From Streptomyces fuscichromogenes (lineage in GTDB: Bacteria; Actinomycetota; Actinomycetes; Streptomycetales; Streptomycetaceae), in assembly GCF_014645815.1 (NCBI RefSeq), contig NZ_BMML01000013.1, positions 124,001-188,000 on the forward strand: a stretch of 64,000 bases of DNA, written 5' to 3'. The first letter of the stretch is position 1, and each line of letters begins with the position of its first letter. Made by a program: the position numbers and the translations under genes. This document shows positions 33,770 to 42,006 of the stretch, in pieces. The notes under the pieces are model-generated. The model worked only from the letters and a program-made list of their open reading frames with translations, had not been told where the DNA came from and ran no database searches.

Positions 33770-34540
33770 ATGACCTCCGCTTTCGACCTCACCGGCAGGG
33801 TCGCCCTGGTCACCGGATCGAGCCGGGGCATCGGACTCGCCCTCGCTGCCGGGCTCGCCGAAGCCGGAGCCACCCTCGTCCTCAACGGCATGGACGAGCA
33901 CCGGCTCAAGGCGTCACGCGACGCGCTCGCCGCCCGGTTCGGCGAGGACCGCGTCGCGGCCCGCGCCTTCGACATCGTCGACGAGGACGCCGTCGCCCAG
34001 GCCCTCACGTCGATCGAGGCGGACCTCGGCGCCATCGACGTCCTGGTGAACAACGCCGGAGTCCAGCACCGCGAACCCCTGGTCGACGTCAGCCTCCAGG
34101 ACTGGCGGCGGGTACTCGACACCAACCTGACCGGTGCCTTCGTCGTCGGCCGTCAGACGGCCCTGCGGATGCTGCCCCGCCACGCCGGCAAGATCATCAA
34201 CATCTGCTCGGTACAGACCGACCTCGCCCGCCCCACGATCGGCCCCTACACGGCCGCCAAGGGGGCCCTGCGCAACCTCACCCGGGCCATGACCGCGGAA
34301 TGGGCCGGCGAGGGACTGCAGATCAACGGCGTCGCGCCGGGATACATCCACACCGAGATGACACAGAACCTCGTGGACGACGAAGCGTTCAACTCCTGGA
34401 TCCTCGGCCGGACCCCGGCTCGCCGCTGGGGCACGGTGGCCGACGTCGTGGGCCCCGTCGTCTGGCTCGCCTCCAGCGCCTCCGACTACGTCAACGGCCA
34501 AGTCGTCTTCGTCGACGGCGGCATGACCGCCGTCGTCTGA
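33770..34540 (+). CDS. SDR oxidoreductase, gluconate 5-dehydrogenase-like
   Basis: A 256-residue SDR close to the Ga5DH/IdnO type. It contains FDLTGRVALVTGSSRGIGLALA, divided by the glycine motif TGSSRGIG, VNNAGVQHREPL, NICSVQTDLARPTIGPYTAAKG with the catalytic Ser and the Tyr-x-x-x-Lys pair (YTAAK), and NGVAPGYIHTEMTQNL; the VNNAGxQ and ICS-Q segments are hallmarks of gluconate 5-dehydrogenases, which interconvert 5-keto-D-gluconate and D-gluconate. An idonate dehydrogenase-like gene follows 14 bp later, supporting this call. No gluconate kinase or gluconate permease is visible nearby, so a complete idonate route is not present in the window. Confidence 0.88.
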   Translation: MTSAFDLTGRVALVTGSSRGIGLALAAGLAEAGATLVLNGMDEHRLKASRDALAARFGEDRVAARAFDIVDEDAVAQALTSIEADLGAIDVLVNNAGVQHREPLVDVSLQDWRRVLDTNLTGAFVVGRQTALRMLPRHAGKIINICSVQTDLARPTIGPYTAAKGALRNLTRAMTAEWAGEGLQINGVAPGYIHTEMTQNLVDDEAFNSWILGRTPARRWGTVADVVGPVVWLASSASDYVNGQVVFVDGGMTAVV

Positions 34541-34554
34541 GAAGGGAACCCCTC

Positions 34555-35589
34555 ATGACCCCCCGTACCACGACCGCGGTCGTCGCCCACGGCGCCGGCG
34601 ACCTCCGGGTGGAGCAGATCGCACTGCGCACCCCCGCACCGCACGAAGCGGTCGTCGCCGTCGCCTACGGCGGTATCTGCGGCTCCGACCTGCACTACTG
34701 GCGGCACGGCGCCGTCGGCGAATCCGTGCTGCGCGCACCCATGGTCCTCGGGCACGAGCTGTCCGGAACCGTGGTCCGGGCGGCCTCCGACGGCACCGGT
34801 CCCGCCGCCGGCGCCCGCGTCACCGTGCATCCGGCAACCCACGAACACAGCGACGCCCGCTACCCCGAGGACCGCCCCAACCTCTCCCCCGGGGTGCGCT
34901 ACCTGGGCTCGGCCGCCCGCTACCCGCACACCGAGGGAGCCTTCGCCCGCGAGATCGTCCTGCCCTCGTCGATGCTGCGCGCCCTGCCGGACGGCCTCGA
35001 CCTGCGCACCGCCGCCCTCGCCGAACCGGCCGCCGTCGCCTGGCACTCCGTCTCCCAGGCCGGCGAGCTCCACGGCAAGCGTGTCCTCGTGGTGGGGAGC
35101 GGCCCCATCGGCGCTCTGTGCGTCGCGATCGCGGCCCGCGCCGGTGCCTCCGAGATCGTCGCCGTCGACCTGCACCCCGGCCCCCGCCGCATCGCGACCG
35201 CCGTCGGAGCGACCCGCACCATCGACGCCGCCGACACCGAGGCCGTCGCGGCCGTCGACGCCGACGTGGTCATCGAGTCCTCCGGCAACCACCACGGTCT
35301 CGCCTCCGCGCTGCGCGGCGCCACCCGCGGCGGCACCGTGGTCATGGTCGGCCTCCTGCCTCTCGGCGACCAGCCCGTACCGATCGCGCACGCCATCACC
35401 CGGGAACTCCGCCTGATCGGCTCGTTCCGCTTCAACGACGAGATCGACGAGGTGATCACCTCCCTCGCCGACGGATCACTGCACGTCGAACCGGTCATCA
35501 CCCACACCGTCCCGGTGGACGAGGCACTCAAGGCCTTCACCGTCGCGGCCGACGCCTCGCTCTCGGGCAAGGTCCTGCTCGCCTTCTGA
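34555..35589 (+). CDS. Zinc alcohol dehydrogenase, L-idonate 5-dehydrogenase-like
   Basis: A 344-residue medium-chain zinc dehydrogenase. It contains GGICGSDLHYWRHGAVGES and VLGHELSGTVV with catalytic zinc ligands, a Rossmann motif VVGSGPIGALCVAIAARAG and VDLHPGPRRIA. The Cys cluster of the structural zinc is missing: the lobe instead reads HPATHEHSDARYPEDRPNL, as in idonate 5-dehydrogenases that keep few or none of the four Cys. The GSDLHYWRHGAVG segment is typical of L-idonate/sorbitol-type enzymes. It probably oxidises a sugar acid or polyol at C5, feeding the SDR upstream, and ends 33 bp before the 6-phosphogluconate dehydrogenase gene. Confidence 0.88.
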   Translation: MTPRTTTAVVAHGAGDLRVEQIALRTPAPHEAVVAVAYGGICGSDLHYWRHGAVGESVLRAPMVLGHELSGTVVRAASDGTGPAAGARVTVHPATHEHSDARYPEDRPNLSPGVRYLGSAARYPHTEGAFAREIVLPSSMLRALPDGLDLRTAALAEPAAVAWHSVSQAGELHGKRVLVVGSGPIGALCVAIAARAGASEIVAVDLHPGPRRIATAVGATRTIDAADTEAVAAVDADVVIESSGNHHGLASALRGATRGGTVVMVGLLPLGDQPVPIAHAITRELRLIGSFRFNDEIDEVITSLADGSLHVEPVITHTVPVDEALKAFTVAADASLSGKVLLAF

Positions 35590-35622
35590 CAGTCCCCCTC
35601 GCACCCACCGAAAGAGATCCAG

Positions 35623-37074
35623 ATGAACGACAGCGCAGCGGCCAACATCGGTGTCATCGGGCTGGCGGTGATGGGATCGAACCTGGCCCGCAACCTCGCC
35701 TCCCGCGAAGGCAACGTCGTCGCCGTCCACAACCGGACCCACGCGCGCACCGAGGAACTCGTGGCGGCCCATCCCGAGGCCGGTTTCATCGCGGCAAAGA
35801 CCATCGACGACTTCGTGGCCGCGCTGGCCCGTCCGCGCACCGCGATCATCATGGTCCAGGCGGGCGCGGGCACGGACGCTGTCATCGACCAGCTCGCCGA
35901 ACGCTTCGAGCCCGGCGACATCATCGTCGACGGCGGCAACGCGCACTTCCGGGACACCATCGCCCGGGAGCAAAGGATTGCCCTCACCGGCATCCACTTC
36001 GTCGGCGTGGGCATCTCCGGAGGCGAGGAGGGGGCCTTGAGGGGGCCGTCGATCATGCCGGGCGGCTCGGCGGAGTCCTACCGCACCCTGGGTCCGATCC
36101 TCTCCTCGATCGCCGCCGTCGCCGAGGGCGAGCCTTGCGTCACCCATGTGGGCACCGACGGCGCCGGCCACTTCGTCAAGATGATCCACAACGGCATCGA
36201 GTACGCCGACATGCAGCTCATCGGCGAGGCCTACGACCTGCTGCGGACCGTCGGCGGCCTGGAGCCGGACGACATCGCCGACGTCTTCGCCCAGTGGAAC
36301 AGGGGACCGCTGGAGTCGTACCTGATCGAGATCACTGCCGAGATCCTCCGGCACACCGACCCCGCCACCGGCAGGCCGTTCGTCGACGTCGTACTGGACC
36401 AGGCCGGCTCCAAGGGAACGGGCGTGTGGACCGTGCAGACCGCACTCGATCTCGGGGTGCCCGTCGGCGGCATCGCAGAAGCGGTGTTCGCCCGCTCAGT
36501 GTCCGCGAAGCCCGAGCAGCGTGCCGCGATACGACGCATCCGCTCCAGTCGACCCGAGGTCCAGCAGGCGGACGCCTCGTTCGTGGAAGCGGTCGCCAAG
36601 GCCCTCTTCGCGTCCAAGCTGGTCGCGTACGCGCAGGGCTTCGACGCCGTCGTCGCGGGAGCCGAGAAGTACGGCTGGAACATCCACCAGGACGAGATCG
36701 CCCGGATCTGGCGCGGCGGCTGCATCATCCGTGCCCGCTTCCTCAGCCACGTCACCGAGGCCTACGCCCAGAACCCGGACATCACCACGCTCCTCGAAGC
36801 CCCCTATTTCGCGCAGGCGGTCGCCGAGGGCGAGGACTCCTGGCGCCGCGTCGTCGCCACGGCCGCACACTCCGGCGTACCAGTCCCCGGCTTCGGCTCC
36901 GCGCTCAGCTACTACGACTCGCTGGGCGCGGACCGGCTCCCGGCCGCGCTCGTCCAGGCGCAACGTGACTTCTTCGGCGCCCACACCTACCGACGGACGG
37001 ACCGGGACGGCACATTCCACACCCTCTGGTCCGCAGACCAATCCGAAACCAAGCTGCGAGGCACAGCAGGCTAA
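35623..37074 (+). CDS. gnd: 6-phosphogluconate dehydrogenase, decarboxylating (NADP)
   Basis: A 483-residue long-form (dimeric, NADP-linked) 6-phosphogluconate dehydrogenase; it makes ribulose 5-phosphate, CO2 and NADPH. It contains GLAVMGSNLARNLASREG (the dinucleotide motif), DGGNAHFRDTIAR, VGISGGEEGALRGPSIMPGG, the catalytic region HFVKMIHNGIEYADMQLIGE (Lys, His, Asn) and the C-terminal RAHFxxxxxxR-like segment DFFGAHTYRRTDRDG that reaches into the other subunit. It is the last gene of the sugar-acid unit and a logical end point if gluconate is phosphorylated elsewhere. A second, housekeeping gnd/zwf copy is expected in the chromosome, so this one is probably pathway-dedicated. Confidence 0.95.
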   Translation: MNDSAAANIGVIGLAVMGSNLARNLASREGNVVAVHNRTHARTEELVAAHPEAGFIAAKTIDDFVAALARPRTAIIMVQAGAGTDAVIDQLAERFEPGDIIVDGGNAHFRDTIAREQRIALTGIHFVGVGISGGEEGALRGPSIMPGGSAESYRTLGPILSSIAAVAEGEPCVTHVGTDGAGHFVKMIHNGIEYADMQLIGEAYDLLRTVGGLEPDDIADVFAQWNRGPLESYLIEITAEILRHTDPATGRPFVDVVLDQAGSKGTGVWTVQTALDLGVPVGGIAEAVFARSVSAKPEQRAAIRRIRSSRPEVQQADASFVEAVAKALFASKLVAYAQGFDAVVAGAEKYGWNIHQDEIARIWRGGCIIRARFLSHVTEAYAQNPDITTLLEAPYFAQAVAEGEDSWRRVVATAAHSGVPVPGFGSALSYYDSLGADRLPAALVQAQRDFFGAHTYRRTDRDGTFHTLWSADQSETKLRGTAG

Positions 37075-37609
37075 CCTACCAAGTGCAAGATCGCTGCCAC
37101 TGACAATTGCCCTCACCGCGGGCTCTGTGGGAGGGCGTCACGAGAAACTGCTGATCACCCGAACAGACCCTTGGGGACGGCGCAGGGCCTGCTTGAAATC
37201 CATTGTTGAGCGGGACCCGGCGAGTGCGGAGCCCGCTATCGCGCCCATGGCGGGAGTCCGCACGCCAATCAGGGCCGCGGCGTCGGGTGCGAAGGTCTAC
37301 GGCAGGTAGCCACCCCCGCGGCACCGATGGACGGCGGTGACCGCGATGGCGGCGTGAGGGAGCCGCTCGTCGTTCCCCAAGCGAAGACGACTAGCCCGCC
37401 GACAGGTACTTGGCAGGCCGAGGCCGCCATTGGCGGGCATGGCCGAGGGGCCGCATGTCACTCCCCTCGCCGCCAGCCACTACCTCCAGCGAATCAAAGC
37501 GGGATAATACGGATGCGTGACCCATTCGGCTGTATGCGCGAATCCCGGCGTCGCAGGACGGGAGAGGCGGAGATCTCCGCCAGAGCGAGAAACAACCACG
37601 GAGGGACGC
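37075..37609. other. 535-bp segment without a supported gene
   Basis: Between gnd and the SpoIIE-type phosphatase. The first 240 bp have a lower GC level and weak coding signal. No domain, hairpin or operator was recognised. The last 50 bp carry the GGAGGGA ribosome binding site (37599-37605) of the next gene. Confidence 0.6.
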
Positions 37610-40054
37610 ATGGGCACCGACGATGCGCCGGGGGTGTCCAAGGACGTTTTCGACGAGACGCTCAGCGCCAACGTCACCATCGACGAACACGGCATCGTGA
37701 CCGGGTGGAATGCGGGAGCCGAGGCATTGCTGGGGTACCCGCCCGCACAGATCGTGGGACGACCTGCGGCCGCTCTGCTGGCCGAGGCGATCAGCGAGGC
37801 GGATCTGCGGTCCTTCGCGCAGCTGCCCAGGTGGAACGGGCGGGTGGGCCTACGGCACCGCGAGGGCCACCGCCTGGAGGCCAGGGTTCTGGCGCACAGA
37901 AAGACGCAGGACGACGGGCGGCCCCTGGGTTGGTTTCTCGTGTCCGCGCTGGTGGGGACGGAGTCCCGGCCCGATGACGAGATCCTCGTGAGCCAGAACC
38001 ACGAGCAGGTCGCGGGCTGCCTCATGGCGCTGTTCGACACCAGGCTGCGCCTGCGCCGGGGCAACGCAGCCCAGCTGCGCAGCCTCGGGCTCGCCGAGGA
38101 GGAGATGCGTGGCCTGCGGCTCTCGGAACTGGTGAACCATTCCGAGACGCACAGGATCGAGCGGATCATGCGGCGGGCGCTGGAGACCGGTGAGCCGCAG
38201 TTCATCGAGATGTACGGGACCTCCCCCGGTGAGAGCCGCGAGCACGCCTGGTCGGTGTTCGTCACTCCGCTGAAGGACGCGGACGGGCGAGTCCGGGGCG
38301 TGGGCGCGGCCACTCATGACGTAACCGAGCAGTACTGGGCCCGCAAGCGCCTCATGCTGCTCGCGGATGCCAGTAGGTGCATCGGCAGCACCTTGGACGT
38401 GGCACGGACGGCTCAGGAACTCGCGGAGGTGGCCGTCCCGGAATTCGCCGACTTCGTCAGCGTCGACCTGCTCCTTTCCTTCGACGGCTCGCAGGAACCG
38501 CCCCCGGGAACGGGCTCGCCGCGCGGCCCCGTCCTGCTGCGGCGCGTCGCTCACCTGTCCGTGAACCCCGGGACTCCCGAGGCGCTCGTCGCCCCGGGTG
38601 AGGTGGACAGCTATCCGGAGGGTTCCCCCGTGGTCCTGAGCCTCAGGTCGGGACGTGCCCTGCTGCACCGCGTGACCGACCCCGCCGACGCAGCGTTCGC
38701 CGCATGGGCGGCCCGCGATCCCTCCAGGGCCGCCCGGGTCCGCGACTTCGGCGTCCACTCGGCGATCACCGTGCCCCTGACCGCCCGCGGCACCACTCTG
38801 GGCGTCGTCGCCTTCGTCCGCCACCAGCATCCCGAGGTGTTCCGCGAGGACGACGTGGTGCTGGCCGAGGAGCTGGCCGTCAGGGCGGCGGTCTGCATCG
38901 ACAACGCCCGGCGCTACACCCGCCAGCGCGCCACCGCACTCACTCTGCAGCGCAGTCTGCTGCCACAGGCACTGCCCGAGCAGGCCGCGGTGGAGATCGC
39001 GTCCCGTTATCTGCCCGCCGGCGCCCAGGTCGGGGTGGGCGGGGACTGGTTCGACGTCATCCCGCTGTCCGGCGCCCGGGTCGCGCTCGTCGTCGGCGAT
39101 GTCGTCGGCCACGGCCTCCATGCCTCCGCCACCATGGGGCGGCTGCGCACCGCCGTACTCACCCTCGCCGACATCGACCTGCCCCCGGATGAACTGCTCA
39201 CACACCTCGACGACCTCGTCGCCCGCCTGTCCGCCGAAGCACAGGACATCCCGGGGCCGGGACCCGAAGCGGAGATCACCGGAGATGTCGGCGCGACCTG
39301 CTTGTATGCCGTGTACGACCCGGTGTCCCGCCACTGCGTGCTCGCCCTCGCCGGACACCCGGCACCCGTCCTGGTCACCCCTGACGGCACCGTGAAACTT
39401 CTCGACCTCCCCATCGGCCCCCCACTCGGGCTGGGCGGACTCCCCTTCGAGGCTGTCGACCTCGAACTACCCGAGGGCAGCCTCCTCACCCTCTACACCG
39501 ACGGGCTGGTCGAGTCCCGCGAGCGGGACATCGACACCGCCCTGTCCCTGCTCTGCCAGTCCGTCGCCCAACCGTCCGCCCCGCTGGACAACCTGTGCGA
39601 CGCGGTACTGACCGCCCTGATATCCGGCCGTCCCTCCGACGACATCGCCCTGCTCATCGCCCGCACCAGGGCCTTGAACATCGACCGCGTCGCCACCTGG
39701 GATCTGCCCTCAGACCCCGCCGCCGTCTCCCAGGCCCGCAACGTGGCCACCGACCAGCTGGCGGCATGGGGACTGGACGACGCCTCATTCGTCACCCAAC
39801 TGGTCGTCAGCGAACTCGTCACCAATGCCATCCGCTACGCCGAACCACCCATACAGCTGCGTCTGATCCACGACCGAAACCTCATCTGCGAAGTCTCCGA
39901 CGCCAGCGGCACCGCCCCCCACATGCGCCGCGCCCGCACCTTCGACGAGGGCGGCCGCGGGCTGCTCCTTGTCGCCCAGCTCACTGCCGCTTGGGGTACC
40001 CGCCAGACCACCCAGGGCAAGACCATCTGGGCCGAACAGACCCTCCCACCATGA
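37610..40054 (+). CDS. PAS-GAF-SpoIIE phosphatase-HATPase signalling protein
   Basis: An 814-residue cytoplasmic regulator. Residues about 10-120 form a PAS domain (VTIDEHGIVTGWNAGAEALLGYPPAQIVG); about 140-240 a second PAS-like region (FDTRLRLRRGNAAQLRSLGL); about 255-445 a GAF domain ending VCIDNARRYTRQR. The SpoIIE/PP2C domain is at about 455-675 (GGDWFDVIPL, GDVVGHGLHASATMGRLR, LYTDGLVESR, PSDDIALLIAR, with metal-binding Asp residues). The anti-sigma-factor-type ATPase is at about 690-814 (VSELVTNAIRYAEPPIQLRL, then EGGRGLLLVAQLTAAWG). It combines kinase-like and phosphatase modules of the RsbU/RsbW partner-switching system; targets are anti-sigma-factor antagonists encoded elsewhere. ATG 37610 follows GGAGGGA. 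No partner gene is adjacent. Confidence 0.92.
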   Translation: MGTDDAPGVSKDVFDETLSANVTIDEHGIVTGWNAGAEALLGYPPAQIVGRPAAALLAEAISEADLRSFAQLPRWNGRVGLRHREGHRLEARVLAHRKTQDDGRPLGWFLVSALVGTESRPDDEILVSQNHEQVAGCLMALFDTRLRLRRGNAAQLRSLGLAEEEMRGLRLSELVNHSETHRIERIMRRALETGEPQFIEMYGTSPGESREHAWSVFVTPLKDADGRVRGVGAATHDVTEQYWARKRLMLLADASRCIGSTLDVARTAQELAEVAVPEFADFVSVDLLLSFDGSQEPPPGTGSPRGPVLLRRVAHLSVNPGTPEALVAPGEVDSYPEGSPVVLSLRSGRALLHRVTDPADAAFAAWAARDPSRAARVRDFGVHSAITVPLTARGTTLGVVAFVRHQHPEVFREDDVVLAEELAVRAAVCIDNARRYTRQRATALTLQRSLLPQALPEQAAVEIASRYLPAGAQVGVGGDWFDVIPLSGARVALVVGDVVGHGLHASATMGRLRTAVLTLADIDLPPDELLTHLDDLVARLSAEAQDIPGPGPEAEITGDVGATCLYAVYDPVSRHCVLALAGHPAPVLVTPDGTVKLLDLPIGPPLGLGGLPFEAVDLELPEGSLLTLYTDGLVESRERDIDTALSLLCQSVAQPSAPLDNLCDAVLTALISGRPSDDIALLIARTRALNIDRVATWDLPSDPAAVSQARNVATDQLAAWGLDDASFVTQLVVSELVTNAIRYAEPPIQLRLIHDRNLICEVSDASGTAPHMRRARTFDEGGRGLLLVAQLTAAWGTRQTTQGKTIWAEQTLPP

Positions 40055-40627
40055 GCCCGTCGCACGACCCCGATATGCGCCATGCCTCACTCGTCGCGGC
40101 CCGTGAACAGGCGGTGGACCGGACGGAACTCGGGCAGCTCGGCGTTCTCCTAGTGGAGGAAACTCCCGCTCGTCTCCCACATCTCGACCATCGCGACGTT
40201 GTCGTACGACCGCCGGGAGGGATGTCGCTCGTGGTCGGCGCCATGGCCTGGTGGGCCACAGATGAGCGGGGCGGGCAAGGTGAGCGCCATGACGAGCGCA
40301 GGCGTGTGACTGAGGGGGCCGCGGCCAGACGACGGCGCGGACGCCCGGCACCGGCCTCCTCCCCGGCGACGGTCTCCTGGGCCACCGGGAAACGCGCACG
40401 ACATCGGGAGCACCCGCCCCTGCAAGGGCTGCGATCGCATAGTCGGCCGACGACAGGTCGGCATGCCCTGGCCCGGCCTCCCTTGATGGTCTGTCGGCTC
40501 GCCCCAACCGTCGGCGGCAGCCCTCCGACAAGGGGCTTCGGTCTCGGCCAGGGTTTCCTGCCGCGCGACCGGGTCGGCGGTGCCGTAGGGGGACGACGAA
40601 CAGGGCGGATGGTGGTTCGTAGGGCGT
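40055..40627. other. 573-bp segment without a supported gene
   Basis: Lies between the phosphatase gene and the TetR pseudogene. Several short overlapping open frames exist on both strands, none with a recognisable domain, a good start or normal third-position bias. It is likely decayed or spacer sequence at the edge of the eroding segment. Confidence 0.6.
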
Positions 40628-41191
40628 TCAGGTGGCGGGCACCAACTGTACTGCCAGGTCTGCGGCAGACATGAGTTCCTCCCGGGAGGCGCCGGAGACC
40701 GCATGAATGGCGAGGCCCTCGGCGGTGACCATGAGGAGACGGGCCAGAGCCTCGCTGTCAGTGTCCGGAAGCAGGTCCCCGTTCACCACAGCTTTCTCGA
40801 ACCTCTCCTGGACTGCTTGCCGGTACTTGTTGCGGACGGTCGCGAGAAGTTCCACAACCGCGCGGCTGTCGGCGTCGGAGGCGAGCCCCGCCTGCACGCT
40901 GAGACAGCCGGGCGGCCGACCCGGCGTGGTGTAGGCCTCGACCAGGCACGTCAGCAGTCGCACCGCCGCCGCATGGGCGGTGGACTGTGCCAGCGCCTCG
41001 CAGACCAAGGGGAAGCGCGCCTCCTAGTAGCGCTCCAGCACCTTCTCGAAGAGCTGGCGCTTATTGCCGAAGGCCGCGTACAGGCTGGGCGGCCGGATGC
41101 CCATCGCCGCGGTCAGATCAGCGACCGAGGTCCCTTGCGCGGCTCCGCCGGGGCCGGTTTGCGCGATTGCCTTAGTGGTGTAGCCATTCAT
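40628..41191 (-). pseudogene. TetR-family regulator disrupted by an amber codon
   Basis: Reading from ATG 41191, MNGYTTKAIA is followed by GTSVADLTAAMGIRPPSLYAAFGNK and RQLFEKVLERY, the HTH of a TetR protein, then TAG (41026-41024). The same frame then continues EARFPLVCEALAQ to a normal TetR C-terminal domain (ADLAVQLVPAT, stop at 40628). A single in-frame amber codon therefore splits an otherwise continuous gene. The first helix of the DNA-binding domain is also abnormal: about 20 residues before GTSVADL are missing or replaced (QTGPGGAAQ). It was divergent from the SDR gene at 41231 with a perfect 16-bp palindrome between. Loss of the repressor would leave that operon derepressed. Confidence 0.85.
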
Positions 41192-41194
41192 CGC

Positions 41195-41210
41195 TTTAGC
41201 GATCGCTAAA
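41195..41210. promoter_or_regulatory. Perfect 16-bp palindrome, TetR-type operator
   Basis: TTTAGCGATCGCTAAA, fully self-complementary, in the short gap between the broken TetR gene and the SDR gene, 20 bp before the SDR ATG. Position and AT-rich ends are typical of a TetR operator. Confidence 0.75.
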
Positions 41211-41230
41211 TGAAAAGTGGGAGATCCGTC

Positions 41231-41968
41231 ATGGGCAAATTGGACGGCAAGACCGCGGTCGTCACGGGCGGCAGCAGCGGTATCGGCCTCGCGACCGCCA
41301 GGACATTCGTCGCCGAGGGCGCGTTCGTGTACATCACCGGGCTGAGCACGGAGGAACTCGACACGGCGCAGGCGGAGATCGCAGGCGCTGTCACCACCGT
41401 GCAGGGCGACATCTCCCGCCTGGAAGATCTCGACCGGCTTTGGCGGCAGGTCGGGGAGGAGCGCGGCTCGGTCGACGTGATCGTCGCCAACGCCGGACGC
41501 GGCGAGCAGGCCACTCTGGCCCAGGCGACACCCGAACACTTCGACCGGATCTTCTCCGTCAATGTCCGAGGGACGTTCTTCACCGTACAGAAGGCGCTGC
41601 CGCTGCTCAACGACAACGGCTCGATCATTCTGACCTCGTCCTCCGGACATCTGAACGGCGTGCCGGAGCGCACGGTCTACAGCGCTTCCAAGGCAGCCAT
41701 CCGGTCCTTCGCCCGCACCTGGGCGGGCGAGTTGAAAGAGCGCGGGATCCGGGTGAACACGGTCAGCCCGGGCCCCATCGACACGCCCATCATCGACACC
41801 CAGGACAACCCGGACGCGGCGCGTGCCGCCCTGGCCGCCGCCGTGCCCCTGGGCCGTCTGGGCCGACCCGAGGAGATCGCCGCGGCGATGCTCTTCCTCG
41901 CGTCTGACGACAACCGCTACACCACCGGTGCCGATCTCGTCGTCGACGGAGGCCGCACCCAACTCTGA
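41231..41968 (+). CDS. SDR oxidoreductase
   Basis: A 245-residue classical SDR with LDGKTAVVTGGSSGIGLATA (glycine motif), VIVANAGRGEQ (NAG motif), ILTSSSGHLNG with the catalytic Ser, VYSASKAA (Tyr/Lys) and RYTTGADLVVDGG near the end. ATG 41231 is preceded by GGGAG; an ATG at 41210 lies inside the palindrome and is less likely. It was presumably controlled by the disrupted TetR gene upstream and is 38 bp before the cyclase-family gene, so both belong to one transcript. TetR/SDR/cyclase sets are common in actinobacteria and handle small carbonyl or lactone compounds, but no substrate can be named. Confidence 0.92.
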   Translation: MGKLDGKTAVVTGGSSGIGLATARTFVAEGAFVYITGLSTEELDTAQAEIAGAVTTVQGDISRLEDLDRLWRQVGEERGSVDVIVANAGRGEQATLAQATPEHFDRIFSVNVRGTFFTVQKALPLLNDNGSIILTSSSGHLNGVPERTVYSASKAAIRSFARTWAGELKERGIRVNTVSPGPIDTPIIDTQDNPDAARAALAAAVPLGRLGRPEEIAAAMLFLASDDNRYTTGADLVVDGGRTQL

Positions 41969-42006
41969 CCGTCATACCCCTCATTGAAGATCTTATAGGA
42001 GAGAAA

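Noticed and set aside
40150..40704. Minus-strand frame ending SYDNVAMVEMWETSGSFLH
   Set aside because: The end looks protein-like, but no family was recognised and the rest is Pro/Arg-rich; too weak to call a gene.
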